The notes: a model not told the origin generated them from the letters alone. Shown: positions 1 to 9,792, numbered from the stretch's first letter. The stretch is DNA of 24,739 nt from Funneliformis mosseae (GCA_910592005.1 CAJVPP010000912.1:1-24739); one strand, 5' to 3'. Translations and numbers: made by a program.

Positions 1-52
1 AGTGTAGCCTTCTGCCATTTTTATATAATATAATTCTGCAGAAGGCTACACT
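1..52. repeat. palindromic hairpin, copy 1
   Basis: Arms AGTGTAGCCTTCTGC (1-15) and its exact reverse complement (38-52) flank a 22-nt AT-rich loop containing TTTTTATATAATATAATT. The repeat begins at the window edge, so the arms may extend further left. The same hairpin recurs at 83-138 and 3851-3904 with nearly the same loop in the same orientation. Function is unknown; terminal repeat, replication structure or RNA 3'-end signal are all possible. Confidence 0.9.
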
Positions 53-82
53 AAGTATCTTCTACCAAAATACATATCTAGA

Positions 83-138
83 AAAGTGTAGCCTTCTGCT
101 ATTTTTATATAATATAATTCCGCAGAAGGCTACACTTT
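83..138. repeat. palindromic hairpin, copy 2
   Basis: A 17-bp perfect stem (83-99 with 122-138) encloses a 22-nt loop that differs from copy 1 at only two positions. It lies 31 bases after copy 1 and 136 bases upstream of the first ATG of the primase-helicase pseudogene. Between copies 1 and 2 the motif CTTCTACCAAAATACATA (59-76) occurs; a close match to it reappears beyond the right-hand hairpin. Confidence 0.9.
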
Positions 139-274
139 CAGATACATATCCATTTCTCTTTTATTTACGATTTACCTACTAGCTTGCTATATGTCTCTTT
201 TTTTTGAAAGACGAAAAAATTAATTAAACATTTCGGAAATATATTGTGATATTATATCTTTACCTACTGTCAAC

Positions 275-3200
275 ATGTATACCTCAACTATTTCTGACCA
301 AACTGATCAAGGAACTCTCGCCCACTACGATGATGCCAGCCCCAGTGAATACTTGAGTGACTCAGATAGCTATAATAATAATGATTCTGATTGCGGATTA
401 GATGATTATAATAACTACGAGTCTAATTATGAGTCTGATAATAAAAAGCTCCTTACGCTTCAACCAGCACTACCGAAGCTGTAAAAGAATGAAAGGTTAA
501 TGTGATATATACTTTGAGGCAAGAAAACTTCAATGATAAATTTTTCCCTAAAGATTTGCTAAATGCCATTCGGGGGATTCTCTCATTATCGTCTAGAGAT
601 ATGTCAGACGATAAAGGATTATTGGATTGCCTTTCAATCTATTCGTTTCTCTTTCCAAATGAAAAAGGCTCTAGTTTATATAATGCTTATGACCGGGATG
701 AAGTAGAAAATAAATTGGTTATCAAAATCGATCAAGACGATCGAGTCCCAAAGTTTTCTGTTGCAGATGACATTTCTGAAGTATATGGTCTACTCGGAAT
801 TCATGAATGTATTAATGGACAAAAACCTTTAAGAGCCGTGATTGACATAAATGCTTCGCAAGAAGATATGGAAGTGACTAGTGTTAAGGCACAAAAAGTA
901 TTCTTTCGAATCTGCCTATCTTTCATAAGAGCTTTGTATCGAATTCTTGATTGTAGCTGGAGGAATATTCTTAAAGGGTTAATAGTTACTACATCAACGG
1001 ATCCTAGCAAATGTAGTTATCATATTTTATATGCATCAGCTCTTCTTATTGATCATCATGAACTCAAAGCGTTTACAGAATTAGTATATACTATAACCAG
1101 TAAAAAATTTGGCAAATATATTGACAGAGAGTTGCCTGGTCAGAATTTCGACCTTCGCCTAATCAGATCAGCAAAAAAAGGTCAAGTGAAACGCATTCTC
1201 TAATTCTTTCTAGACAATGGCTGGAATGAACTCGATCACGTTAGGGTTCAACCACCTCCTAGTTTGAGACTTGAAGTAAGACCTCAGATGCTTAGTAAAG
1301 AAAAAAATAATAATCCACTAAGAATAATCGTGGGTCAGGATGTATTGCAAAAATGTGCAAATCTTATTTTGCAAAAGCATTCTAACTATCTTAGGGATTG
1401 GACTATCAAAGAAAAAGACTCAGAAAACTTCGTATATTTCAACCAGAAAGGTCCACTAAAATGTCCACTATGTAAACGTATACATGACAAGAATCAGCGG
1501 TAGTTCAGTTATATATATGCCAGCAATGGAACATTTATTGTAAAATGCTTCCGGCAAGGTACTGATGAACCTGGGGAAGTTTATGAATACGACCCATCTA
1601 TTGCAGAAAAAATTCAGCAAGAAAATAAAAATTCTTCACAATCCTTTCACAAGATAAAGGCTCCAGGTTTCCCTAAAGTCTTTGTAAAAATGCCATCTTG
1701 GATCAAGTATATTGACCCCCTTACAGTGACAGAAACATATGAGGAGAGATATGTAAGATCATTATCCAATGAAGGCAATATATATGTGGGGTCGCCTTGG
1801 GAAACCGGAAAAACATATGTTCTTGAAAATTTGGTTATTCCTGATGACGTAAATTTACTAGTGCTGTTTACACGCTACTCTTACTCGAATGCTATTACTA
1901 CAAGGCTTAATCTTAGATCATATTTTGATATTGACGGTAATATAAATCTACCCGATCACAAGAGGGTGGTATGTCAAATAAAGAGTTTACATCGTATTGT
2001 TAATAAATGCAAATGTAATAAAAAATGCAAATGCCTCCCAATCCAATATGACTTATGGCTTGATGAAATAGTATCTATAATTGCTCAAGCACAAAGTCAT
2101 CTGGTGGAACAATCAATAGAGAGATTATATAAATTAATCCAAGAGGCTAGACGGATTATCGTCATAGATAATGATCTTACTGATCTAAATATCGAATGGA
2201 TTAAGCCCCTTCACAAGAATAAACCATTTTCAGTTATCCACAATACTTACCAGCCTCAGAATGGTAAAACATTCCGCTTGGCTCCTAATAAAGAAATTGT
2301 GTTAGCCAAACTCTGGGATTAGGCTAGGCAAATATCTTCACTGCTTTCTAAAAAACGAACAAGCGCATTGCTCATCTGTCATCTTAAAAAAGATATGCAA
2401 AGAATTGTTCGTGCTCTCAAAACTGATTTTCCAGAATTACGGATCAAGGAATATCATAGTAAATCTGATCCAATAGAGAAGGCTCATGACTTTAGCAACG
2501 TAGAAGAATCATGGAAAAACGTAGACCTAGTTGCCTATACTAGTACTCTAAAGATAGGAGTGTCTTGCATCAATCCCAAGTTTGAACGAGCGTTCTGCAT
2601 TTTTAACAGTTATATAAAAATGAATGCTGAGACGAATCAGATGTTATTTCACATGTAATGTATTAAAAACTATATATGTCATATCAAACAAAGATCATCT
2701 AATATTTCTATTACAGAGAAAGGATTATTCTAATGGTTATTGAATGCTAAACGAGAATGTTTTTCCCGAGAACTTCAGAATAGAGGAATATTTCCTGACA
2801 TAGACTCTATTATTCAGAATAAGGATATACCAATCATTCGATTATGGGTAGCATTTATGTTAGAGAAATTCCGTTCTCAGAGATTATTTGGTTGAAGGAT
2901 GGTTGATTTTCTTTGAAAGGCGAGTATGATCATTTCTATTATAGAACCTATTCCTAAATATGATGAAAATGTTATATCATTATCTCAAGTTGTGAAATTG
3001 AATTCGCTACCGTTAAGGCAGAGGAGATATCAGCAATAACTAATGCTAATATCCTCGATCATGAGACTGCTGAATTATTGGAAAGCAAGTCAAAGAAGAC
3101 TTTAGAAGAGATATGCTCTTTAGACCGGCATTATATTGCAGATTGTTATGAGATTTCATCTGAATCATTAACTGAAGAGTTCATCTCAAAGTATGGGAAT

Positions 3201-3839
3201 TATAACCATATGAAATGGTTCAGAGCTTATAGGCAGTTACGAGATGCTGATACTGATAATAAAATGGCTATTGAGGCTATCACCCGTAAAGATTATAGAG
3301 AAGATAGGCTTATAACTATAACTCGGGCTGAGATGCATCGGATTTGTCTAGAATTATTAAAAATTTGTACACCAGCTAGAGATATCGATGATAGAGCTAG
3401 ATATAAATCTGATATTATTAAGATGCGTCTGAATTCTCCTGAATCGATATTTCATCTTCAGGATTTAGTTCTCAAAATGGTTCGGGTATTTAACAATACA
3501 GATGCATTGTGCAGAGTTAAAAAATTAGGATTGAAAACAGATCGGGCAAAACTTGGTTTACTGAACTCAGCACTATATGCAACTTATGGGTTGAAATTTA
3601 AGGCTGTAGATAGGAGTCGTAAGTATTACCACCTAGATGGATCATTCAATACTAAAGACGCTCCTAAATTACTTTTATATCAAACGGGTGAAGAAATTTA
3701 TTAGGAAAATGAGCAAGATACTCAGTATGGATATAGTAAACTCCCACCCGATGAATTAATAGATAATTTTACTATTTCCAGCAAAGTAGACAATATGCAA
3801 ATTACAGAAGATATTCAGGACTTATTTGATATATACTAA
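275..3839 (+). pseudogene. primase (AEP/PrimPol)-SF2 helicase fusion, degenerate
   Basis: The ancestral protein was about 1,190 residues. An acidic Ser/Asp/Asn-rich N-terminus (275-484) is followed after a frame change by a long frame (about 493-3000) broken by stops at 490, 1201, 1501, 2320, 2656, 2731, 2893 and 2914. A one-base shift near 3005 leads into the C-terminal part (3006-3839, stop at 3702). Primase signs: a D-I-N motif at 844-852 where such primases usually have D-x-D, a CSYH motif at 1012-1023, an ID...LRLIRSAKK stretch near 1120-1180, then a CPLC...H zinc-type motif near 1460 with a later VKCF. Helicase signs: SPWETGKT (Walker A, 1792-1815), LDE (2059-2067), and YTSTLKIGVSC near 2540. 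The expected motif VI region reads QMLFHM then stop, so its arginines are lost. Fusions of a herpes/NCLDV-type primase with a UL9-like helicase are known as a family; assignment here is by motif. Certainly non-functional as written. Confidence 0.8.
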
Positions 3840-3850
3840 TACTATTCGGT

Positions 3851-3904
3851 ATGTGTAGCCTTCTGACATTTTTATATAATATAATTCTGCAGAAGGCTAC
3901 ATCT
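3851..3904. repeat. palindromic hairpin, copy 3
   Basis: It carries the same stem sequence as copies 1 and 2, but the stem is damaged: 12 bp pair perfectly, TGTAGCCTTCTG at 3854-3865 with its complement at 3888-3899. The 22-nt loop is identical to that of copy 1. It starts 11 bases after the final stop codon of the primase-helicase pseudogene. Confidence 0.88.
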
Positions 3905-3932
3905 ATCAGTAAAAAAATCTATTCTTGCATCA

Positions 3933-4033
3933 CTTCAGCCAGAATACATAGTCATATACTTCTGAGATGCAGGCTTCTACCAATTTTATATGTCTAATGA
4001 AATAATATTTTTTTTGCTTTCTTTTCAGCAGAA
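3933..4033. repeat. right-hand echo of the left hairpin block
   Basis: Positions 3933-3950 match the spacer motif at 59-76 in 15 of 18 bases. At 3967-3991 the sequence TGCAGGCTTCTACCAATTTT follows hairpin 1 with about five mismatches over 25 bases, resembling a left arm plus the start of the loop. A remnant of the right arm may be GCAGAA at 4028-4033. The order of parts is the same as in the left block. The second hairpin itself no longer folds. Confidence 0.5.
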
Positions 4034-4036
4034 AAT

Positions 4037-4580
4037 TCAGAGAGGATTCCTAATACTTCGGGTCGAGCAATCACTAATCCCCAAAGAGGCCAAGACCTAT
4101 ATCCTCATCATCTGACTCAGAAACTAGATCTTCATAGATTCTGGGTGTCTCTGTAGCTGAGCCATTAATTACAACCCTATTACCTAGTATTTTAACTCAG
4201 ATCAAATTCGTTAAATCTCTTCTTAACGAATCTGCAAATAGTTGTAAAGAAGCGGGAAATAAGTGTTCATGGATCGAAGTATTATTATCATCTGACTCAG
4301 AAATTAGAGCTTCAGGAATTTTGGGTTGAAGGGCCTCAGCTCCATACTTCTGCCTTATCTGATAATTTAGCGAATGAAATCTACTCGAATGATTAGGACA
4401 ACATTCCGTAGTAGAAAGAGTATATTTACGACAACTACTAACAAGGCAGGATTTTTTTTCTATATTTTTTTCATATAATTTCCAGTGTCTATAACACCCG
4501 GTAGGGTCACAGCTCTTATTTCCACAAATAGTGTTATCCTTCTTGATATATGCACAAGTAAAGCGAGCTATAAAAGTATT
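4037..4580 (-). pseudogene. Cys/His-rich zinc-binding-like protein with acidic tail
   Basis: On the reverse strand a frame is open from 4580 to a TGA at 4197-4199 (about 127 codons, no ATG). It contains two Cys/His clusters. The first is C-x9-C-x4-C-x4-C-x2-H, including CGNKSCDPTGCYRH. The second is C-x4-C-x9-C-C-x2-H, including CLVSSC and CCPNH. Both suit zinc binding. The frame continues past the TGA for about 40 codons into EDLVSESDDEDIGLG, an imperfect repeat of the earlier EALISESDDNN. At DNA level the two acidic modules are direct repeats of about 38 bases near 4106 and 4288. The open frame starts next to TTTTATAG, a possible splice acceptor, so a 5' exon is probably missing. I do not recognise the family. 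It converges on the primase-helicase gene, with the hairpin block between their 3' ends. Confidence 0.55.
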
Positions 4581-4683
4581 TTAGAATATAAGACCCTCTT
4601 TCACTTTAATTTTATAATAAATATGTATTTAAATTAATCGGTATTTTAATAAAATAAATTATCTTTTTATACTAACGCTATAG

Positions 4684-5174
4684 ATACATTAGATCAGCTG
4701 ACAGAAGCCCACAAAAAAATCTATAATCCCAAATCTAATTGCATGATCATTATAAATGGATCAGCGTATCGTAAAATATTATGTGATGGTTATATACATT
4801 GGAAAGAAGAAAGATTTTTAATCCCGCCTTTACATGAATTGCCGATATTAAGAAGATATCTTTTTTTCATTTCATATCGTATCTGGAATATTGTATTAGA
4901 AAGAAGTTTACTAGCAGTGGTTAACGAAAAAATAAGCTTATTGCAGATTTTACTCAAAGCTAATTGGCACAATCTCACTTTATGTCAACTATTAATATTA
5001 TGCTAGGAGCATGAAGAGACGAAAGTTTAGAGAAATAATATACTCATAAAATTCCTCTATCATCTGAATCTAGCTCCTTCGAAATATAGACTGAATGCAT
5101 TATATGATGCATTTACCAAGACAAATGTTTTAGAACTAAAACATATATTAGCCCTAGCGTGTACACTTTACTAA
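4684..5174 (+). pseudogene. unrecognised protein, 3' exon with two stops
   Basis: One frame runs from 4684 to a TAA at 5172-5174, broken only by TAG codons at 5004 and 5031. It begins just after TACTAACGCTATAG, a canonical branch site and acceptor (AG at 4682-4683), so it is likely the second exon of a gene. A possible donor GTATTT lies near 4625, but the first exon is not clear. The protein is Leu/Ile-rich with basic residues (for example ANWHNLTLCQLLIL and NALYDAFTKTNVLELKHI) and lacks a clear membrane segment. No known motif is seen. Coding character continuing on both sides of the stops is the main evidence. Confidence 0.4.
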
Positions 5175-5515
5175 AATGTGAATCGATACAGACAATTCAT
5201 TCATAGTTTTGAAATGGCAGTTCCTTAACTATATATTTTTTTTCGCTTATCTTATCTACCTGTAATTTTCAAATATATATAAAAGATACCCCCGGCCGGT
5301 AGCCTCATAGAGAGCTTACAATAAGTTATAGCATTATTTGCCCACCGACCATGAGGTAGTGAACATTATCAGAATATTTTTTTTCAAATTGAACTTTATC
5401 CCACTTAATATAATCTGAATACCACAGATTATCTAACTACTACATATAATCTACATACCACATAATATCTGCAATTACAACCAAGTTCGTTATAGACCAC
5501 CAACTCACCAATGAG
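5175..5515. other. intergenic, possible promoter
   Basis: No gene seen. It holds a TATA-like AATATATATAAAAG at about 5272-5285, some 230 bases before the next start codon, and a short GC-rich island CCCCCGGCCGG just after it, unusual in this AT-rich context. Either could belong to the promoter of the recombinase-like gene that follows. Confidence 0.3.
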
Positions 5516-6573
5516 ATGAGTATCGAAGAGCTCAGTCAGTATGTGTCAGAAATGCGTGACCTCTTGGGAGATGATAGAGAGAAAAGGCGCCAGGCTCGTA
5601 ATCATCTTCAAAAAGGATATAAATTTAGCAAAGACAGGCATTCGCATTGATTCCTGACCAGAGAATTAAGTGGTACATAAGTCAAGTACCGATCCTAGAG
5701 GAACTAGTGTCTAATAATGCCTCAGAAAGGAAGACTATTAAAGAAACAGCTCAGCGTATTGTCTGAGAAAATCTTAGTGAAAGAGATATAAAAGCGATAT
5801 CTAGAACCTTAGTCAAAACTGTCTCCGATCCTATCATTGTCTTATCACGTCTCTCCAGATTTCGAAGAGAATTGTGAACCCTCAATACTCCAGAAAAAAT
5901 AATCTCTGCTACCAAGATTTCGGAGATAACCAGAGCATCTAATAAAATCCAACAGGAGCGTACTGAGCAACGTAAAAATGAAGGACTTCATTATCTGAAT
6001 CACTTCTCGTTAGAATCGGTTAAGAACCAGCTAGATTTATATGTTGTGTCTAACACATCTGATAAACAGACCCTAGCTGATGTAATGATCATGCTCTGTA
6101 TCCGCCTTGCTGAAATTAAAAACTTGTGCATAGCAAATGGGGGTGTAACTGGATACGCAAAAAACTGAGACTAACAGGATATTCCTCGGGTCTTTAGATT
6201 ACTGAAAAGAAATGAGGAGCAGGCAAGAGAATTACTTACATGGATTCAGGAAGCAGTTTCTTCCAGATAGTTAAGAGACCCTGGAAAGCCTGGATCGACA
6301 TACTTAAGTTCATTTCTGAAAAAAGATGAATATATTCCTAAACCTTATGAGCCATTACTCCCTAGTTCCTTGCGCAAATTAGGAGCGGTATTTGCTTCTG
6401 TAGTGCATGAGCCTAAAAATCCGTCAAAAGCCAAAACTTATACCAGTAAAGCACTTCGCCACAGTCCTGACAATCATACTTCTCCATCTGATAGATATAC
6501 TATAGTTAATTTCAGAAGGAAGGGGCAACCTTATGATCAAGCAAAACTATTCTGGATTTCTGATGAAAACTAA
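5516..6573 (+). pseudogene. tyrosine-recombinase-like (Crypton-like) protein, degenerate
   Basis: Start ATG at 5516 (MSIEELSQYVSEMRDLLGDD). After a frame change near 5640 the rest follows one frame to the TAA at 6571, interrupted by several TGA/TAA/TAG codons. The second half matches the spacing of tyrosine recombinase catalytic boxes: LCIRLAEIKNL (the box I arginine, like the R-x-x-E-L pattern), GYAKN (candidate lysine), SSLRKLGAVFAS (box II arginine with serine where histidine is usual), LRHSPDNHTSPS with a following RY (candidate histidine and nucleophilic tyrosine). Such single-domain recombinases drive Crypton DNA transposons by cutting and rejoining through a phosphotyrosine. I infer that role for the ancestor. 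No flanking repeats could be tied to it. At least five stops make it inactive. Confidence 0.55.
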
Positions 6574-6604
6574 TCGTATAGAGGATCGGAAGGGCATTAC
6601 TGAA

Positions 6605-6659
6605 GGTAACCCTAGTATCATTTATTAATTTTATTTTTTCGCTCGAGGCAAGGGTTACC
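6605..6659. repeat. inverted repeat after the recombinase-like gene
   Basis: GGTAACCCT at 6605-6613 pairs with AGGGTTACC at 6651-6659 across a 37-base AT-rich loop; further GGTAAC words follow at about 6663 and 6684. It begins about 30 bases after the stop codon of the recombinase-like gene. It could be an RNA 3' structure or the remnant of an element end; nothing decides between them. Confidence 0.45.
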
Positions 6660-6681
6660 AAAGGTAACAAATATTACGAAA

Positions 6682-6870
6682 ATGGTAACTGATCAAAATC
6701 ATTCATCTGATGTATCCAGTAAGTAGAAAGTTATTAGATATACGAAGATATTAACCCAGGAATTTAGACTAAATAAGCAAAATGCAGAAGTATATAGTGT
6801 GCTTACTGGTGTAAATAGAGCACTAAAGAAACAATTGGAAGGCTATCAGGCGTTTTGCATAATCACTTGA
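6682..6870 (+). pseudogene. short unrecognised remnant, helical
   Basis: ATG at 6682, one TAG at 6724, then open to TGA at 6868. The 46 codons after the stop read as a polar helical segment (ILTQEFRLNKQNAEVYSV and NRALKKQLEGYQ), possibly a coiled coil. No family is recognised. It is listed because the heptad-like coding character continues through the single stop; chance cannot be excluded. Confidence 0.28.
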
Positions 6871-6935
6871 TTATCTTACCAAGCGTTAAATAGAGGTTTA
6901 ATTTTATATTTAAATATTATATATGCTATAATAAA

Positions 6936-7329
6936 ATGGTATTCGTGAATTGTGTAGTCGAAGAAAACATCCTTATTGAAGCATCAATTGATACATCCAC
7001 TGATGTAAATTGCATTAGCCAAAACATATTGGTGAATTAGAAATTACATATCACAGTGAAAGCAATAGCATTGCAACTCCGGATGCATTCTATTTCACAT
7101 TAGGAAAAGTTAATCTATATATCGGCTTTAATGACGGTGAGAAACATAAACCATACCCAGTGAATTCATAGTTCTTAGACCAGATTGGCCTAATTATTTT
7201 CCTGACTTAGTATTGGGAGGGCCATAGTTTCAAGAAAATGGTGCAACTTTGGATATATGCAATTTAAAACTATTATTAGACGATAATTTTGCGATCCTAA
7301 TCAAAAAAGTAAAATTTGAACCTGTGTAA
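6936..7329 (+). pseudogene. retropepsin-like aspartic protease, degenerate
   Basis: About 130 codons spread over three frames. The start (ATG 6936) reads VNCVVEENILIEASIDTSTD, with DTS in place of the usual DTG/DSG active-site triad in the right hydrophobic context. The end reads DWPNYFPDLVLGGP, a TAG, then FQENG: this resembles the hydrophobic-hydrophobic-Gly (flap 2) plus Trp region of retropepsins, where the stop occupies the usual Trp position. Length fits one retropepsin domain. Stops and two frame changes (near 7025 and 7165) make it inactive. No reverse transcriptase is found nearby. It could be an orphan cellular protease gene or the remains of a retroelement; the Gag-like segment just downstream makes the second idea worth testing. 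Confidence 0.5.
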
Positions 7330-7405
7330 TGATTATTCAGAGTGATCGTGTATTACTAGCCTTATTTTTTTCCGATCAAAAGGTATTCTAACTATATATA
7401 AAACA

Positions 7406-7771
7406 ATGCATACAGATAATTTACTTGATCTTCTTCCGTCAGAGATAATATCATTTATTCTAAAGTATCTTCCAAAATAGGAACTAAAGAATTCTTGCAG
7501 TATAAATAATATATGGAAAAGAGAGGCAAATCTTGAATTGCACAAAAGGATGGAATTTTTATTTGGGAGAATAGTTCAAGGTAATTATACAGTAAAGGAA
7601 TATTATTCAAAACTGAAAGAGTGTAATTTAAGCAAAGACTATCCAGAACAGCTTCTTAAAAATCTATTCCTCAGAGGATTATCACCTGAGAATGCATTTA
7701 AAGTTCTTTTGGATGGACTAGAAGTACTTACGTTAGATAAGATAGTGAAAAGACTTAGCCTGAAGCAGTAA
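7406..7771 (+). pseudogene. F-box protein with Gag-like C-terminal half
   Basis: ATG at 7406 opens MHTDNLLDLLPSEIISFILK, an F-box start (Leu-Pro-x-Glu-Ile), then YLPK, a TAG at 7478-7480, then ELKNSCSINNIWKREA, the second F-box helix with its Trp. The frame continues to TAA at 7769. The second half contains QGNYTVKEYYSKLKE, LKNLFLRGLSPENAF and a final LTLDKIVKRL, which match the order of conserved words in Ty3-type Gag capsid domains. F-box proteins bind Skp1 and select substrates for ubiquitination. The single stop fits CAG to TAG. A TATA-like ACTATATATAAAAC sits only about 5 bases before the ATG. Confidence 0.55.
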
Positions 7772-7817
7772 TTGTGTAATTTTATTTTTTTGTTTAAAGA
7801 TACAGCATATATTATTT

Positions 7818-9164
7818 ATGGCCTATACAAGCATTTTTAATATACAGAAATTACTAGAGCAGATTTTATATTTCTTAGCAATAGATAAGACACTGTATTC
7901 CACCCTATTTGTTTGCCGGTTTTGGTATAGATGCAGTGCTCCTATTTTATGGAAGCATGTTGAGCTAAAAGGGAATGACTTGTACAGTTACCATTATTTT
8001 TCGGATAATTATAATTATTGTGTGAAGGATCGCTCTCGACTGAAAAGGTTTATAAAATCAGTATATAGGAAGTAAAAGTCAATTTATAGCTCAAATCTAA
8101 TGCATCTCAAAATTACATACTACTATTTACTTTCAGATAACAAAATCAAGGGTATTACAGATTCGTGTTCAAATATAATTTATTTAAATTTTAAGAGTAA
8201 TACGAGTTTTAGGGATAATGCGTTAAATCTAATAGCAGAATCATATCCTAATTTAAGATATCTCAATTTGTGAGACACTCGAGTAATAACTGATAAGGGT
8301 TTATGCGCAATTGCACAATCATATTATAAATTAAAATATCTTGATATATCTTATTGTAGAGAAATTACTGAAAAATCATTGTATAGAATTGCAGGAAGTT
8401 GTCATGAATTACAAGAGTTTCATTTTGCTGAAGCACGTTGGATCACGGATAAATCTATAAGTTGCATCTTAAACTCATGCCCAAATTTACGAAATCTTGA
8501 TATTTCACATAGTAAGAAAGATATCAAAGATGCTAGTATGTTAATACAGAGATGTCTCAGCATAGAGTATCTTGAATTTGCTGGTGTCATGGCTTTATGG
8601 AATGATGCATTAATTGTGACTATTATCAGAACATCTTCAAATTTAAGACATTTAGATATCAGTCATAATGATATTGGTGATGAAGTTACTGAAGCACTGG
8701 CTCATACTTGTCATAAATTAGAATATCTCGATCTGGATTGCTGTAAATTTGTCAGTGAATCATCAATTTGTAATGTTATACGTTCCTGTTCAAAGCTCTA
8801 ACATCTTAACCTTAGTTGCTGTAATATTACCAGTATGGCTATCAAAGAAATTGCTCGCTCATGTCTCAATATAAAATTTGTAGATTTAGAAGGATGTGAA
8901 AATATTAGCAAAAAAGCCATGGATCAGCTAAATCCAAATATTCATATCGAAAATTTTGATGAAGATTACTACTGTTCTGATTCAGAATCTTCTAGCTCCG
9001 AAACTGAATCAGAGGATGAAGTTGTCTATGATAATGATGTATCTCCTCCAATGATTATGGGCACGGCTGAAACTTTGAATGATTTTATTACCGCATTTAA
9101 TGATTATCTTAGACAGGCTGGTGATGCTCAGAATATTATTCTGTATTTCTTAGTTAGGAATTAA
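7818..9164 (+). pseudogene. F-box/leucine-rich repeat protein with three stops
   Basis: One unshifted frame of 449 codons from ATG 7818 to TAA 9162, broken by TAA 8073, TGA 8271 and TAA 8799. The N-terminus (KLLEQILYFLAIDKTLYSTL then VCRFWYR and PILWKHVEL) is an F-box. Residues about 100-380 are repeated AMN1-type LRRs with the pattern CPNLRNLDISHS, CHELQEFHF, CHKLEYLDLDCC and ITDKGLCAIAQ. The tail is acidic ([15 protein letters not shown]), then a low-homology end. F-box/LRR proteins recruit substrates to SCF ubiquitin ligases through the LRRs; these are greatly expanded in mycorrhizal fungi. No indel is present, so only three substitutions stand between this copy and an open frame. The stops fit C-to-T changes in CAA or CGA codons. 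Confidence 0.85.
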
Positions 9165-9792
9165 CACAGCCCTCTACAGAATGGTGGTACTCTACCGATC
9201 TAACTAATCTGGAGCAGTGATTTACCAGCTCGGAAGAATTTGCTGAGCCATAGATTTCTGTGCAATGATGTAATGGCCAATCACACAGTCAGTCTGTGAA
9301 ACATTATTTTTTTTCACATATATCGAAAGTTATATATACTAACTAATATCTCTATTTTTTTTCTAAACAAACATGAGAAAAATGTGAAAGGAGGTCTAGT
9401 TGCAACGCAGGACTAGCTCTAAAAGTAAATATTAACGTTAAAAGCATATGTTATGAAGGATTGAGGGACTTACAATTTTGAGATCGCTAGGCGTAAAACC
9501 AAGTTTGTGTCTTCCGGTAGATCTACATGTGAAAAGGTATGAGGGTTCCGTTTACATATGCTTTCATAGAACTCTTGACATTAGACGACAATACTAATTA
9601 CGCCTTATACCTTCTTAACTCTTTTCCAGCAAGATATAAAGCATGTAGGAGTATATAGAAGTTCAGCCAACTTTTCGCAAAAAACTTTCTCGTAAAATAA
9701 CGCAAAATAAAATATGTATATGCCCTAAATTATGTATGTATGGGAGCGAGTTTTTTCTCACTATGAGCCTTGTATTTAGGAAATAAAAAAAA
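9165..9792. other. gene-free AT-rich region
   Basis: I see no gene. Frames are short on both strands. It holds TATA-like words (AGTTATATATACTAACTAAT near 9327, which also resembles a branch site) and runs of T. A slightly GC-richer part at 9380-9560 has no recognisable coding content. Confidence 0.4.

Larger units (their letters stand above)
1..4033 (+). mobile_element. putative hairpin-bounded primase-helicase element
   Basis: One long gene (275-3839) fills the space between hairpin blocks. The left block is hairpin 1, the CTTC..CCA.AATACATA motif, then hairpin 2. The right block is hairpin 3 (3851-3904), the same motif with three changes (3933-3950), then a degenerate half-hairpin from 3967. 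Both blocks keep the same order and direction, like direct terminal repeats. The gene stops 11 bases before the right hairpin. That this is a mobile unit is inference: target-site duplications cannot be checked because the window starts inside the left block. The blocks could instead be repeats linked to gene ends, or part of a tandem array. Confidence 0.5.

Noticed and set aside
801..1010. Reverse-strand open frame
   Set aside because: Antisense to the conserved primase segment, with no motif of its own.
1..4033. LTR retrotransposon reading of the hairpin blocks
   Set aside because: No reverse transcriptase, integrase, primer-binding site or polypurine tract; blocks are short and palindromic.
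4790..4978. Reverse-strand open frame
   Set aside because: Antisense to the plus-strand exon at 4684-5174, which continues coherently on both sides and has a good splice acceptor.
7333..7545. Reverse-strand open frame
   Set aside because: Antisense to the F-box start of the gene at 7406-7771.
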